A stretch of 64,000 bases of DNA from Malaya genurostris (taxonomy: Eukaryota > Arthropoda > Insecta > Diptera > Culicidae): NCBI RefSeq assembly GCF_030247185.1, contig NC_080572.1:8387007-8451006 (forward strand), written 5' to 3'. The notes beneath the pieces were generated by a model. It saw only the letters and a list, made by a program, of their open reading frames with translations, had not been told where the DNA came from and made no database searches. The position numbers were made by a program, and so were the translations under genes. Below are positions 47,111-59,314 of this stretch, piece by piece. Numbering within the stretch: the stretch's first letter is position 1; every line of letters starts with the position of its first letter.

Positions 47111-47595
47111 TTTGCATCGTCGCACTAAACGACGCACAGTGGTCCAAATCAGGAAAAAGACGGTCAAAAGTCTGTACTGACTTTAACTGATTTTTAAGAG
47201 CTAACGTGTCTTCGAAGAAGTTTTACAAGATTATATTACGCTTCTTTTGAAAGTGGCACCTTAATTTTTGTTAAGAGGGTAGCACCAATTTCGAACAGAA
47301 ATAATTTTTTTTTCACAAAAAAATGTTTTCTATTTTATTTTGAAAAAAAAAAACATTTGAAGTATTTTTGCTGAAGATATAAATAGTGTAAAAAAAATAT
47401 TTTTTGATATATATTCACTTTATTTTAAAAACATTTTTTTTTTGGATTTATCTACGTAGAATCTACCTCTATTACCTAAGTATCTACTACAAAGTGCGCG
47501 TAAACACGCATAAACATGCTTATGCTTGCACGCGCAACTTAAGCAAATTGTTGAGATTTTTATTTTGTTTACTTTTTGACAATTAACAATATTAT

Positions 47596-49087
47596 AAAAA
47601 ATCTAAGTGGAACTCGATGGAATTTTTTTAGACCTTTTCAAAGTAGGTTTTAAATATTGAAAATCCGAAAAATTATCAAAAGTTCAACACACAAAAATGG
47701 AAAAATGTTTTCCAATCAAAATATGAAAAAGTATTGCAAAAGTACAAACCTTTACGAAGAGATTTCATTTTTAAACGTGTAAATAAACTGAGTTATCGCG
47801 AAGCAACACGTTTTGCCTTTCTCATATAGAAAGGTTATGCAATCACTGTGAAAACCGACTTTTGAACCGAGGCCCGGAGGGCCGAGTGTCATATACCATT
47901 CGAATCAGTTCGTCGAGTACGCAAAATGTCTGTGTGTGTGTATGTATGTAACGTTTTTTTTGCACTAACTTTTCTCGGAGATGGCTGAACCGATTTTCAC
48001 AAACTTAGATTCAAATGAAAGGCCTTGTGGTCCAATACAAATTTCCTGAATATTATTTGGATCCGGCTTCCGGTTCCGGAATTATGGGGTAAAATGTGAA
48101 AAAAATTGTGAAAATAAGTGACAACAGCTCATTCAATCTGTTAAAGAAGGATAAATCCACTTGTGGAAAAACGAACAAAAGCTCATGCACCCTTTTTATC
48201 TCATTTATAACTCGCTCTTCAAGAGCCGAAAATCCGTTCAGCTTGTAGCTTGTTTAAAAAATCTGTGATCAAGCTAAAAGCCTGTCTGTGCAAAAACACA
48301 AAAAAAGGTCTCACTATTTCCTAACGCTCTGTAATTTTTGGTGCTAAACTGTGATCAATTTCAAAAATCTGTGATCAATTTCAGAATCTGTGTAAATCTG
48401 TGACCATTTTCAGAAATCTGTGCCATTTTTCAAATCTGTGCAAAAGGTTGAAAATCTGTGAAACACAGATTAATCTGTGAACCTGGCATCCCTGCTTACC
48501 AGTGCGGTGAACTGGTGAGCTGCGGTTCTTTTAAAAAGAGCTGTGAGCTATCTGCTCTTTTTAAAGATTCGATTCACTGGTATAGCTCAGGAACGAATTG
48601 CCCATTTCTACGCTCACGGCAAAAGTGAGTTACAGAAATAGCAGACGCGTGACGCTCTCCGTTTCTTAATCATGCATGGTTTCAGCACGGCCATAGTGAA
48701 AATGAGTCACACGAATAGTACTCAGGATATTCTCATTATAAAATATGATAAAATAAATTGGATTAGGAATATAATTTCCTAAAAGTATTGTAAAAGTTTG
48801 CTGCATTAAGTTGCGTATTTCGCTTCGGTACAAGGTTTCCTAGGTAAAAATAGGTAAAATGATGTATAACTTTTTCAGAAAAGAATAAACCTATGCATTA
48901 CCTTCTACAAAATTATGGGATTTTATATTTTCTGCAATTATTCCAAACAAAATATGTAAAAAAAATAACTTGAAACAAGTTATGATTAGAAAACTAGTTT
49001 TAAGGGGGTTGTGATAATTCAATAACTAAAACTAACTTTGGAATGGCCTAAAAAAAAAGTTCCATCAAGTTCCACTTAGATTTTTTT
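47596..49087. mobile_element. Possible DNA transposon with ~75-bp imperfect inverted ends
   Basis: AAAAAATCTAAGTGGAACT at 47596 is inverted at 49070-49087, and the similarity continues inward for some 75 bp with mismatches. There is no transposase ORF. A composite-repeat copy lies inside (47813-48125), then 'ctgtg'-rich repeats at 48250-48480. Its right end coincides with the start of the large inverted-repeat arm. A target duplication could not be assigned. Confidence 0.4.
47813..48125 (-). repeat. Composite repeat family copy, reverse orientation
   Basis: It starts with the terminal hairpin 'gcctttctcatatagaaagg', then 'ttatgcaatcactgtgaaaa', the GC hairpin, 'cagttcgtcgagtacgcaaa', a short (TG)n and one internal monomer ending near 'ccggttccggaattatgggg'. 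Confidence 0.65.
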
Positions 49088-51591
49088 GGCATTAAAAATG
49101 CCTTACTCTTCACTATATGGGGCCGGGTGTCAATTAAAAGTTTCAAAAATAGTCGCGTAACCTTTTTGTGTCATAATTTTGAACGTTAATAACTCGGTCA
49201 TTTGTTGATGGATTGTTATAATTTAACAACCAATCGATTCGGAAACTTTTAACTTAAACATGTATGACGACGTCGTTTCAGTATTTCAATAGCATACTAT
49301 AGAAAAAATGGTTGGAATCGACCTATGTTTTCGTCCACCAATCCCTGTTGTACGAAATGTCGTCAACTTCTTGTTCGGCATAGGAGGCTTTGCGTCATGC
49401 ACAAAAAACACCGCATCGTTATGCGTAGTATGAAGAGAAATCTATAAATATATGCTGCAAAATATTTCTTTGCCTAGTCGAAGCTTGTCTGTGTATGAAA
49501 CAAGTAGCTCGTCCAGTGAGCTGATGACTGGATTGTATATGCGTTCACTCGCTGGATTGTCGCTTTTGCATTATGTGTTGGTGAAATTTCCTGCTATCAG
49601 CGCAACACCGTTTTCGCTTGAGTATCTTATATATCATCCAGTATTGAAGAACCGAATGAGCGTTATTACCGGTTCTTTTGAAACAGCCAATTAAAAGTTT
49701 CAAAACTAACCGCGTAACCTTTTTGCGTCATAATTTTGAACGTTAATAACTCAGTCATTTGTTGATGGATTGACATAATTTAACAACCAATCAATTCGGA
49801 AACTTTTAACTTAAACATGTATGACAACGTTGTTTCAGTATTTCAATAGCATACTATTGAAAAAATGGTTAGAATTGACCTATGTTTTCATCCACCAATC
49901 CCAGCTGAGGAAATTGACGTCATGTTCTTGTTCGGCATAGAAGGCTTTGCGTCATGCATAAAAACATTGCATCATTCTGCGTAGTTCGAAGAGGAATCTA
50001 TAAATATATGCTGCAAATCATTTCTTGATTTCAGTTGATGCTTGACTGTGAATGAAACAAGTAGCTCGTCCAGTGAGGTGATGACTAGATTGTATATGCG
50101 TTCGCTCGTTGGATTGTCGCTTTTGCTAAATCTTCACTGTACGAGGTTTGGGTGTCAATTTTAAAAATTAACAAAAATAACCGCGTAACCATTTTCTATC
50201 ATAGTTTTGAGGCCTTAGAACTCAGTCATTTGTTGATGAATTTATATAATTTAACTACCAATCGATTCAAAATCATTTAACTTAAACTTTTGCGGTAACG
50301 TCATTCAAGTATTTCAATTGCATTGGATGGAATTGACCTATGTTTTCGCGAGCCAATGACAGTCTCAGTGAATGATGTCAAACTCTCGTCCGATTTGCGC
50401 AGTATGAACTATAGCACAAAAGGGAATCTATAAATATATGCACGAATACATTTCTGCTTTAGTTTACCCATGGCTTATCTTGATTCTCCGGTAACTAGCA
50501 GGCCAACTTAGAATTATCGGCGATAGATTATTCGAACCTAATTTGAAGCGCTTGTATCTCTGCGATTTATTGATAAATTTTCCTCATTTAACTTGATTCG
50601 AAAAAGTTTAAAAATGTTTTAATTTGTCAACGGGTAGTTTGCATACTGAAATCTCCATTTACATACGAACAACACGGTGGCGCGCAAATAAATTCAGTAT
50701 AAAGTTGTGTTATGATGATAATCATAGATAATTCTTTTTCAAGACAAGCTGATCCGCGATTTTACATGTATCATTTAAATCCTTACTAAACTCGGGTCAC
50801 CGCCAGTTTCAGTTAAATTATCATTTACATCAAAACAACAAGTGTCTTATCACTACATGCGTTGTAACTATGACAATGTTCGTTCATGTATTAATAAAAT
50901 CAAGTTACAATATGAACAAAATTAAGGAATTTGGTTGCATATGCATTGGTCCCTAATATGCAAAAGTGAAAATCAATTTAAGTAACAAAATATGTTCTGC
51001 GGACTGTGTCACATATTTTCTTCCTTGTATTGCTGCCATTCTATTTTCAGACATTTTCCGAAGATTATCGACGCTTTTTAACGAAGGATCATTGAAATTA
51101 CACTATTACTGAGTTTATTGGTTGACGGTTATTCAAATTTTTCACATCCAAATTTTTCGATCAAAATTTTTAAAACCTCTCTAATCGCTATTTATAAAAT
51201 AATTAAGTTTGTACGTTCTCTGTCTTGAAAATTATTATGATATAGATTTATATCTTGAGGTTGTTCGTACCCAATATTGATCTTTTAAGTAACTTGGAAA
51301 TCATCATAATTCACTGTCATTAAAAGGATATTTTCCAAAAATTGTCAAATGTAAAAATTTGTTGAAGGCATAAAATAGAGTAGAATCAATTGTTTTGAAA
51401 GAATCTAATTGTCATTTTGATCATTCGCTAAAAATGTAAACACTAAAAGCAGAGTAAGTTTGTAATTCTTTACTGTTTAATGAATCCACCATCATCTTTA
51501 TTTTTGTATTGATTATGGGTATCTTAGACTTATTTCATTATTAATGTAATCGTAATCGGTCGTGTCTTGCATACAACCCTCGAATTTTTTA
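49083..51591 (+). repeat. Left arm of a ~9.9-kb inverted-repeat structure
   Basis: This 2509-bp arm is inverted at 55846-59012. After removing the 658 bp added to the right arm by a later insertion (649 bp plus a 9-bp duplication), both arms are 2509 bp. Sampled segments are about 97-98% identical by eye. The outer tip is itself a small palindrome, GGCATTAAAAATGCC. The arm contains three tandem diverged units (about 49120-49570, 49690-50130, 50150-50470), then AT-rich sequence. No transposase is seen. It could be a foldback-type transposon, two opposite insertions of one element, or an inverted duplication. Confidence 0.9.
49443..50436 (+). promoter_or_regulatory. Three tandem TATA-box promoter-like units in the left arm
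   Basis: TATAAATATATGC occurs at 49443, 49999 and 50429, once per tandem unit. In unit 2 an initiator-like TCAGTT (50031) lies 32 bp after the TATA start, the standard RNA polymerase II spacing. Units 1 and 2 share downstream sequence ('agtagctcgtccagtgag', 'ggattgtcgcttttgc'). The right arm has the mirrored set, pointing inward as well. Promoter activity is an inference. Confidence 0.4.
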
Positions 51592-53933
51592 TAGTATTGG
51601 GCATATCTTTTCCTATAAATTTTATAAAAATAAGCTGCATAAAGTTGCATATTTCGCTTCGGTGTAAGGTTTTATCATAGGTAAAAAAATGGTAAAATGT
51701 ATAACTTTGCCAGGAAACAACAAACCTATGCACCTTCAACAAAAATATGGGATTTTTTATTTTCTTCAATTATTCCAAACAAAGTATGCATAAAAAATAA
51801 CTTCAAACAAGTAATGAATAAAAAATTGATTTTAAGGGGGTTGCCACAAAAACGCTTTGTATATCCGTATTTCCGGTACTTCCGGAACCGTATACCGGGA
51901 ACCAGGATAGCCGGAATCGGTTTGTTTAGTTGCCTACTGATAATGACTATCGATTTGTGTAGTTTTGAGACCAGTTTAGAAAAAGTTTTACGTCTTTTGT
52001 TTCGCCGGTTTAAGTGACGGTGTACAATATTGAACACACTTTACCCTATAATTCCGGAACCGGAAGTCGGATCCGGATGAAATTCAGGAATTCCGTATGG
52101 GACCACGAGACCTTTCATTTGAATCCTAGTTTGTCAAAATCGGTTCAGCCATCTCCGAGAAAACCTAGTGAGATTATTTGACACATACACACACACATAC
52201 ATACACACACAGACATTGCTCAGCTCGATGAACTGAGTCGAATGGTATATGACACTTGGCCCTCCGGGCCAATTTTCACTGGTCGGTTTTTCAAGTGATT
52301 GCATAACCTTTCTATATGAGAAAGGCAAAAAGTCATGGTTATATTTTTTGCCATGAACAATTAGGGATAGAATAAAATTACGCGATATATATTTGTAAAT
52401 ATTTTTTTTAAAAGCAACTATATGCATTAAAAGAACGGTTTGGCAGCTACTGATTTATGTCCACGTTTTTGTTGATTCGAACCACTGTGCGACGGTTTGA
52501 AATTTTAATCACACTCTAGCCTATAGTTCTATAACACATTCAATTTTCTCAGAGAAGATTGAATCGATTTCTCAAACCAAGGCTTCTATAGTATCATAAG
52601 TTGCTGTCCGATAAAAATGAGAAAGTTTCATTTGAGAATTTTTGAATACTATTTCCGATACTTTCGGAACCGGGAACTGGGAACCGGTATGACCGAAGTC
52701 GGTTTGTTTAGTGAGTAACTAATAAAGCCTACAAATTAAATTAGTTTTGAGCCAAATCTTGAAGAACCCTTTCTGCATAGTCGCTCTAAATGACGGTTTC
52801 CAATTTTAAACACAATTTACCCTAACGAATACGTACAAATTGAATAAAAGAAAATATCAAGGTAAGCAATACAAATGGTTCCATCTGCTAATGACGGTTC
52901 ATCTATATTAACTTTTCATTCAAATATTTTAACGTAATTCTTTGTTTTTTTTTAATTCCCTCTAAACAAAAAATAGCTGTCCTTTTGCAGATTCAGTTTA
53001 ATGACTTTTTCATTTCGTTGTGCTCTAAGTTTCCATCATTTCTATGTACAGATTTTCAATAAAGAACTTTGATCACCGATATAGATCTACAGATTTTTCT
53101 TCTGAAAATTTCTCTGCATTTAATAGTCGATTTTCACAAACTAAGATACAAATAATAGGTTTAGAATTTTTTTAAAAAGTCCACGAAAAGTTAATCCAGA
53201 TCCGACTTTCGGTTCCGGTATTACAACGCAATAAGTAACAGATTTTCAATTTCATGAGTGTTTATTCACAAACACTTGTGAAGAAATACTAATGAAATTG
53301 AAAATTTGCCACTTATTGCTTATTATTATTGAACCGAAAATCGGATCTGTATTAACTTTACGTGGACTTTTTCAAAAAATTTCTAAACCTGTTATTTGTA
53401 TCTTAGTTTGAGAAAATCGGTTGAGAACATTCTGAGAAAATTTAGTGCGCATTTTTTCATAGCCATATTACCACATATTACCTTGTAATTCCGGAACCGG
53501 AATTCGGATAAAAATGAAAATCATAAGCAAGCTATGGGATCATAACAAATTTCGTTTCCATCTAAGTTTGTGAATATCCGCCGTCTCTGAGAAAAGTGAG
53601 CGATTTTTTTGCATATCACCCTGTAATTCCGGAACCGGGAGTCGGATCGACATAAAATTCATTAGCAGTCAATGGAATAATAAGACCTTTTATTTGAATC
53701 AGTGTTTGTGAAAATCGGTTCAGCCATCTCTGAGAAAATTGATTGACATTATTTGTCACATACACACAGACATACACACATACACACACAGACATTTTGT
53801 GATCTCGACCAACTAAGTCGAATGGTATATGACACTCCGTTTAAAAGTCGGTTTTCACAGTGATTGCATAGGCTTTCTATGAGAAAGGCAAAAAGTAAAT
53901 AGTATCACGCGCGAAAACAATTTCGAACCAATA
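51592..53933. repeat. Centre of inverted repeat, left part: composite repeat copies
   Basis: A partial direct copy of 48790-49010 lies at about 51625-51850 ('ttgcatatttcgcttcggt', 'ttaagggggttg'). It is followed by composite-repeat copies at 51850-52332 (complete 3' end with hairpin and CAAAA) and 52500-53893. The latter has four or more internal monomers of roughly 180-220 bp, each with 'attccggaaccgga', and one stretch near 53225-53360 that is inverted relative to its neighbour. No gene is seen. Confidence 0.55.
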
Positions 53934-54432
53934 ACAGATCGGCTGAAAAGTTCGTATCGTTTCTATGAGAGGGCGCCACTAGGATTAAATCCATACCATT
54001 TTCAGTTAGTACCAACCTTCAAACGATACGTGTATAAATTTGACAGCTGTCTGATTATTAGTTTGTGAGATATTGCATTTTGAGTGAAGCTACTTTTGTT
54101 ATTGTGAAAAAAATGGAAAAAAAGGAATTTCGTGTGTTGATGAAACACTACTTTTTGATGAAAAAAGTGCCGCCGATACCAAAAAATGGCTTGATGAGTG
54201 TTATCCAGACAATGCACCGGGCGAAGCAACAATTCGTAAGTGGTTTGCAAAATTTCGTACTGGTCATATGAGCACCGAAGACGATCGTACTACAAAAATG
54301 GTGTCGAAAAGTTGGAAGATCGCTATAATCGCTGTATCGCCTCTGATGGCAATTATGTTGAATAATAAAAACGAATTTTGGCAAAAAAATGTGTGTTTCT
54401 ATTAAACGATACGAACTTTTCAGCCGAACTGT
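53934..54432 (+). mobile_element. Internally deleted mariner element
   Basis: Inverted ends ACAG(A/T)TCGGCTGAAAAG are flanked by TA (53932-53933, 54433-54434). Inside are the start of a mariner transposase (MEKKEFRVLMKHYF from 54112; after a 1-nt shift, KKWLDECYPDNAPGEATIRK) and its very end (VEKLEDRYNRCIASDGNYVE). The catalytic core is missing. At 499 bp it is a non-autonomous derivative. Confidence 0.88.
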
Positions 54433-54434
54433 TA

Positions 54435-55845
54435 AATCTTGGTTCGGCGTTTTTCACCTCCGTAGTGTTTTGAAATTAGTTACCATGACGTACTCTGAAT
54501 AGCATGTCCTAATAAGCCATGGTTTGGCTCTGTCAGTCGATTTTACCTAAAAACTCGGCTCAAACGCATCAATTAATATTTTGAAGATCCTTAATGGTAA
54601 CAACGGCAAAAAAGCAATAATTTTTAATCAGTAGCGAATAATTATATTCAAAAGTCCCATCAAAGGAAGCTTCAGTTTCGATATCTAAATCACTTAATTC
54701 GCAAGATGCTCATCAAAAAATTATATTGGCGTATGATCGAAATTCACACTACAGATAATTTATTACGCGACACAACCAGCTTTTCATGCTTTAAATTTCG
54801 GATGTTAGACAAAAATAGTTCAAACCCCATTAACTTAAACTATAGCAAACTTTCCCAACTACTTTTATTCATATAGGTATTGATTGATAAAACAAACAAA
54901 AATGATATGGCAAAATGAGTTGGACAATATCTTCTCCAATGTACGATAAGAAACGATGACGAGTTTGATTGCAGTATATAACATGTTTATGCGATAGAAT
55001 GGAAACTCTTGTTTCTTTCATGCGAAATATAGCGAGCGTCATTGTGTCAAACGGCTAACTGGCTGCTTCTTATCCTATGACAAGCCAGCACAATGAAAGC
55101 ATTGAGATTTCCCATGGAATAATACGGGGAAGAGAAAATGGATGTGGTAGAGTATAATGTGATGAAAAATTGTAACGAAATTAAAATAAATTTCAAACGT
55201 TTACACGCTCGTTTGTCGCCTCCTCAAAACAATAACCGCTAGGGGGAGTTCACGTAGTTGTGGGTGGAAAATCTCAGTACGCTCATCTTCTATTCCACTG
55301 TGCGGTTGCCATAGGGGACGCATGAAGCGAACGAAAGACAGGAAACATATTGTTCACATTGTGTTAGCTCATGGAAAGAATGATCACTCAGCTCACCCTC
55401 CTAAATAATAATGTGCGGTTCCGTTGGGCTGTGCTTTGGGTTTGGGGGTGGCAGCGTTGGGAAGGGATGAGCCTTGGTGTTGTTTTATGAGTTTTTATTA
55501 CGAAGTTCCCTCCGTCACACGCCAAATCGAGGTCGTTGGTGTAAATGAATTCATGTGATTTTCCTATAACAATAGTGTTGTCGTGTGCCAGCCGAGCATC
55601 GGAGGAATGGGGGTTATTGGGATTTATTTTCTGGTAGCAGCAACAAGACAAGAAGGTGTTATGAATTTTCGGTTCGCCCCGGTGGGTTTTGATAAAGTGA
55701 TTCAGGGATCTGGGGTAGGGGGATACTGTCGATTTACATGCTTTTGATAAGCGGAAACATGGTTACTTACGATCTCATGCTAATGCTATGGTCATATGAC
55801 ATTAAAAATGCTTCTAGGTTGGAGCTCGAACATTCGCCAATTTAA
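54435..55845. other. Centre of inverted repeat, right part: no gene recognised
   Basis: About 1.4 kb of apparently unique sequence, less AT-biased than its surroundings after about 55200 (for example 'gggtttgggggtggcagcg'). No consistent ORF, splice pattern, tRNA or transposon end was found. Confidence 0.35.
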
Positions 55846-58800
55846 AAAAAATTCGAGTGTTGTATGCAAGGGGGGCGGCCCGTTTGTCATAAGTTCATTT
55901 GGCATAACGCTGTTTGGCATAATGGTTATTTGGCATAATGATCATTTGGCATAATGCCATTTGGCATAATAATAATTAGATTTGCAATATTTTATTCTAA
56001 TGAAAATTTTCGTATGTGTTTCGATCGATTGATGTTGTGCAAGGAAAACTCGAACGAAATATGTGAAAACTTTTTATATAAGCAACTCACTTAGTGCCAG
56101 CACAATATTCTGTTCGTCATAGATGATTCAGGTCGAGACGGCCGAAGGCCGCGAGTGCGCCGGCGACCCGCCGTCGGAAGCGCCGGCCACTGCGGGGGGG
56201 CAGCGCCCCCGCAGAAATCACCTCTGTCTAGTTGCGGGCGTTTGCCCGGATTACCCAAAGCTAGGAGCTATCCCTCAGTTAAGTCCGAGCGAGCGGCAGC
56301 GAGGGCGGACTCCAACTTATTAAAAACGATGCGGCGTAGCCGCTTTAGACCTTTCAAAATTGCACTAAATTAGAACAATTTCTATTAAGCAGCATGTTCA
56401 TCTGTTATGCCAAATGACCATTATGCCAAATAACCGTTATGCCAAATAACCATTATGCCAAACGGCGTTATGCCAAACGGTATTATGCCAAACGACTTTA
56501 TGCCAAACGTGGTAGCCCCGTATGCAAGACACGACCGATTACGATTACATTAAAAATGAAATAAATCTAAGGTACCCATAATCAATATAAAAATAAAGAT
56601 GATGGTGGATTCATTAAACAGTAAAGAATTACAAACTTACTCTGCTTTTAGTGTTTACATTTTTAGCGAATGATCAAAATGACAATTAGATTCTTTCAAA
56701 ACAATTGATTCTACTCTATTTTATGCCTTCAACAAATTTTTACATTTGACAATTTTTGGAAAATATCCTTTTAATGACAGTGAATTATGATGATTTCCAA
56801 GTTACTTAAAAGATCAATATTGGGTACGAGCAACCTCAAGATATAAATCTATATCATAATAATTTTCAAGACAGAGAACGTACAAACTTAATTATTTTAT
56901 AAATAGCGATTAGAGAGGTTTTAAAAATTTTGATCGAAAAATTTGGATTTGAAAAATTTGAATAACCGTCAACCAATAAACTCAGTAATAGTGTAATTTT
57001 AATGATCCTTCGTTAAAAAGCGTCGATAATCTTCGGAAAGTGTCTGAAAATAGAATGGCAGCAATACAAGGAAGAAAATATGTGACACAGTCCGCAGAAC
57101 ATATTTTGTTACTTAAATTGATTTTCACTTTTGCATATTAAGGAACCAATGCATATGCAACCAAATTCCTTAATTTTGTTCATATTGTAACTTGATTTTA
57201 TTAATACATGAACGAACATTGTCATAGTTACAACGCATATAGTGATAAGACACTTGTTGTTTTGATGTAAATGATAATTTAACTGAAACTGGCGGTGACC
57301 CGAGTTTAGTAAGGATTTAAATGATACATGTAAAATCGCGGATCAGCTTGTCTTGAAAAAGAATTATCTATGATTATCATCATAACACAACTTTATACTG
57401 AATTTATTTGCGCGCCACCGTGTTGTTCGTATGTAAATGGAGATTTCAGTATGCAAACTACCCGTTGACAAATTAAAACATTTTTAAACTTTTTCGAATC
57501 AAGTTAAATGAGGAAAATTTATCAATAAATCGCAGAGATACAGGCGCTTCAAATTAGGTTCGAATAATCTATCGCCGATAATTCTAAGTTGGCCTGCTAG
57601 TTACCGGAGAATCAAGATAAGCCATGGGTAAACTAAAGCAGAAATGTATTCGTGCATATATTTATAGATTCCCTTTTGTGCTATAGTTCATACTGCGCAA
57701 ATCGGACGAGAGTTTGACATCATTCACTGAGACTGTCATTGGCTCGCGAAAACATAGGTCAATTCCATCCAATGCAATTGAAATACTTGAATGACGTTAC
57801 CGCATAAGTTTAAGTTAAATGATTTTGAATCGATTGGTAGTTAAATTATATAAATTCATCAACAAATGACTGAGTTCTAAGGCCTCAAAACTATGATAGA
57901 AAATGGTTACGCGGTTATTTTTGTTAATTTTTAAAATTGACACCCAAACCTCGTACAGTGAAGATTTAGCAAAAGCGACAATCCAACGAGCGAACGCATA
58001 TACAATCTAGTCATCACCTCACTGGACGAGCTACTTGTTTCATTCACAGTCAAGCATCAACTGAAATCAAGAAATGATTTGCAGCATATATTTATAGATT
58101 CCTCTTCGAACTACGCAGAATGATGCAATGTTTTTATGCATGACGCAAAGCCTTCTATGCCGAACAAGAACATGACATCAATTTCCTCAGCTGGGATTGG
58201 TGGATGAAAACATAGGTCAATTCTAACCATTGTTTCAATAGTATGCTATTGAAATACTGAAACAACGTTGTCATACATGTTTAAGTTAAAAGTTTCCGAA
58301 TTGATTGGTTGTTAAATTATGTCAATCCATCAACAAATGACTGAGTTATTAACGTTCAAAATTATGACGCAAAAAGGTTACGCGGTTAGTTTTGAAACTT
58401 TTAATTGGCTGTTTCAAAAGAACCGGTAATAACGCTCATTCGGTTCTTCAATACTGGATGATATATAAGATACTCAAGCGAAAACGGTGTTGCGCTGATA
58501 GCAGGAAATTTCACCAACACATAATGCAAAAGCGACAATCCAGCGAGTGAACGCATATACAATCCAGTCATCAGCTCACTGGACGAGCTACTTGTTTCAT
58601 ACACAGACAAGCTTCGACTAGGCAAAGAAATATTTTGCAGCATATATTTATAGATTTCTCTTCATACTACGCATAACGATGCGGTGTTTTTTGTGCATGA
58701 CGCAAAGCCTCCTATGCCGAACAAGAAGTTGACGTCATTTTGTACAACAGAGATTGGTGGACGAAAACATAGGTCGATTCCAACCATTTTTTCTATAGTA

Positions 58801-59012
58801 TGCTATTGAAATACTGAAACGACATCGTCATACATGTTTATGTTAAAAGTTTCCGAATCGATTGGTTGTTAAATTATAACAATCCATCAACAAATGACCG
58901 AGTTATTAACGTTCAAAATTATGACACAAAAAGGTTACGCGACTATTTTGGAAACTTTTAATTGACACCCGGCCCCATATAGTGAAGAGTAAGGCATTTT
59001 TAATGCCAAAAA
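55846..59012 (-). repeat. Right arm of the inverted-repeat structure
   Basis: It is the inverted counterpart of 49083-51591, ending at the outer palindrome GGCATTTTTAATGCC (58993-59007) and AAAAA. Inner homology stops at the A-run beside 'attcgag' (55851). It carries the mirrored three-unit array and an insertion at 55871-56519. Two 80-codon ORFs at identical positions in the two arms are sequence-identical, showing how close the arms are. Confidence 0.9.
55871..56519. mobile_element. 649-bp TIR element with TTTGGCATAA iterons and GC-rich core
   Basis: A 9-bp duplication, GTATGCAAG, flanks it (55862-55870, 56520-56528); the left arm of the inverted repeat has the single-copy empty site near 51569. 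The ends are imperfect inverted repeats starting GGGG (GGGGGCGGCCCGTTTG / GGGGCTACCACGTTTG). Next to each end lie six to seven copies of TTTGGCATAA spaced about 17-22 bp, in opposite orientation on the two sides. The middle (about 56130-56345) is strikingly GC-rich, with hairpins CTGCGGGGG...CCCCCGCAG and GCGGCGTAGCCGC. No transposase is present. A 9-bp duplication fits Mutator-like elements, but class is unproven. Confidence 0.88.
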
Positions 59013-59314
59013 TGATGAAGAAATGGAAAATACTGATATTGGTAATGGAGGAGGTGCTAAAAGTGGAATCTTCTTTTTCTTCTTCTTCTTTCTTCTCTAT
59101 GAAAAACCGATTTTTCATTTATTGTTTCATGATTGATATGTTGCCTGAGAACATAAATTCAAAGTCGTACTTTGAATATTGTCCGAGATACTGTTGTTTG
59201 AATTTAATCTTGCCATGCCATTTCTTTGAAGCATTTAAACTTTGACATAAACTTTTCTAGAAACCACCCACACGATAAAGAGAAAAATACTGATGCAGTT
59301 GATACAAATCCTTT

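Noticed and set aside
49452..49694. 80-codon ORF repeated identically at 58401-58643 in the other arm
   Set aside because: Its ATG lies directly after the TATAAATA box, upstream of where transcription would start. Identity of the two copies is explained by the near-identical arms, and no protein motif is visible.
56123..56373. Two overlapping + strand ORFs in the GC-rich core of the iteron element
   Set aside because: GC-rich, stop-poor sequence opens several frames at once. No motif or codon pattern supports translation.
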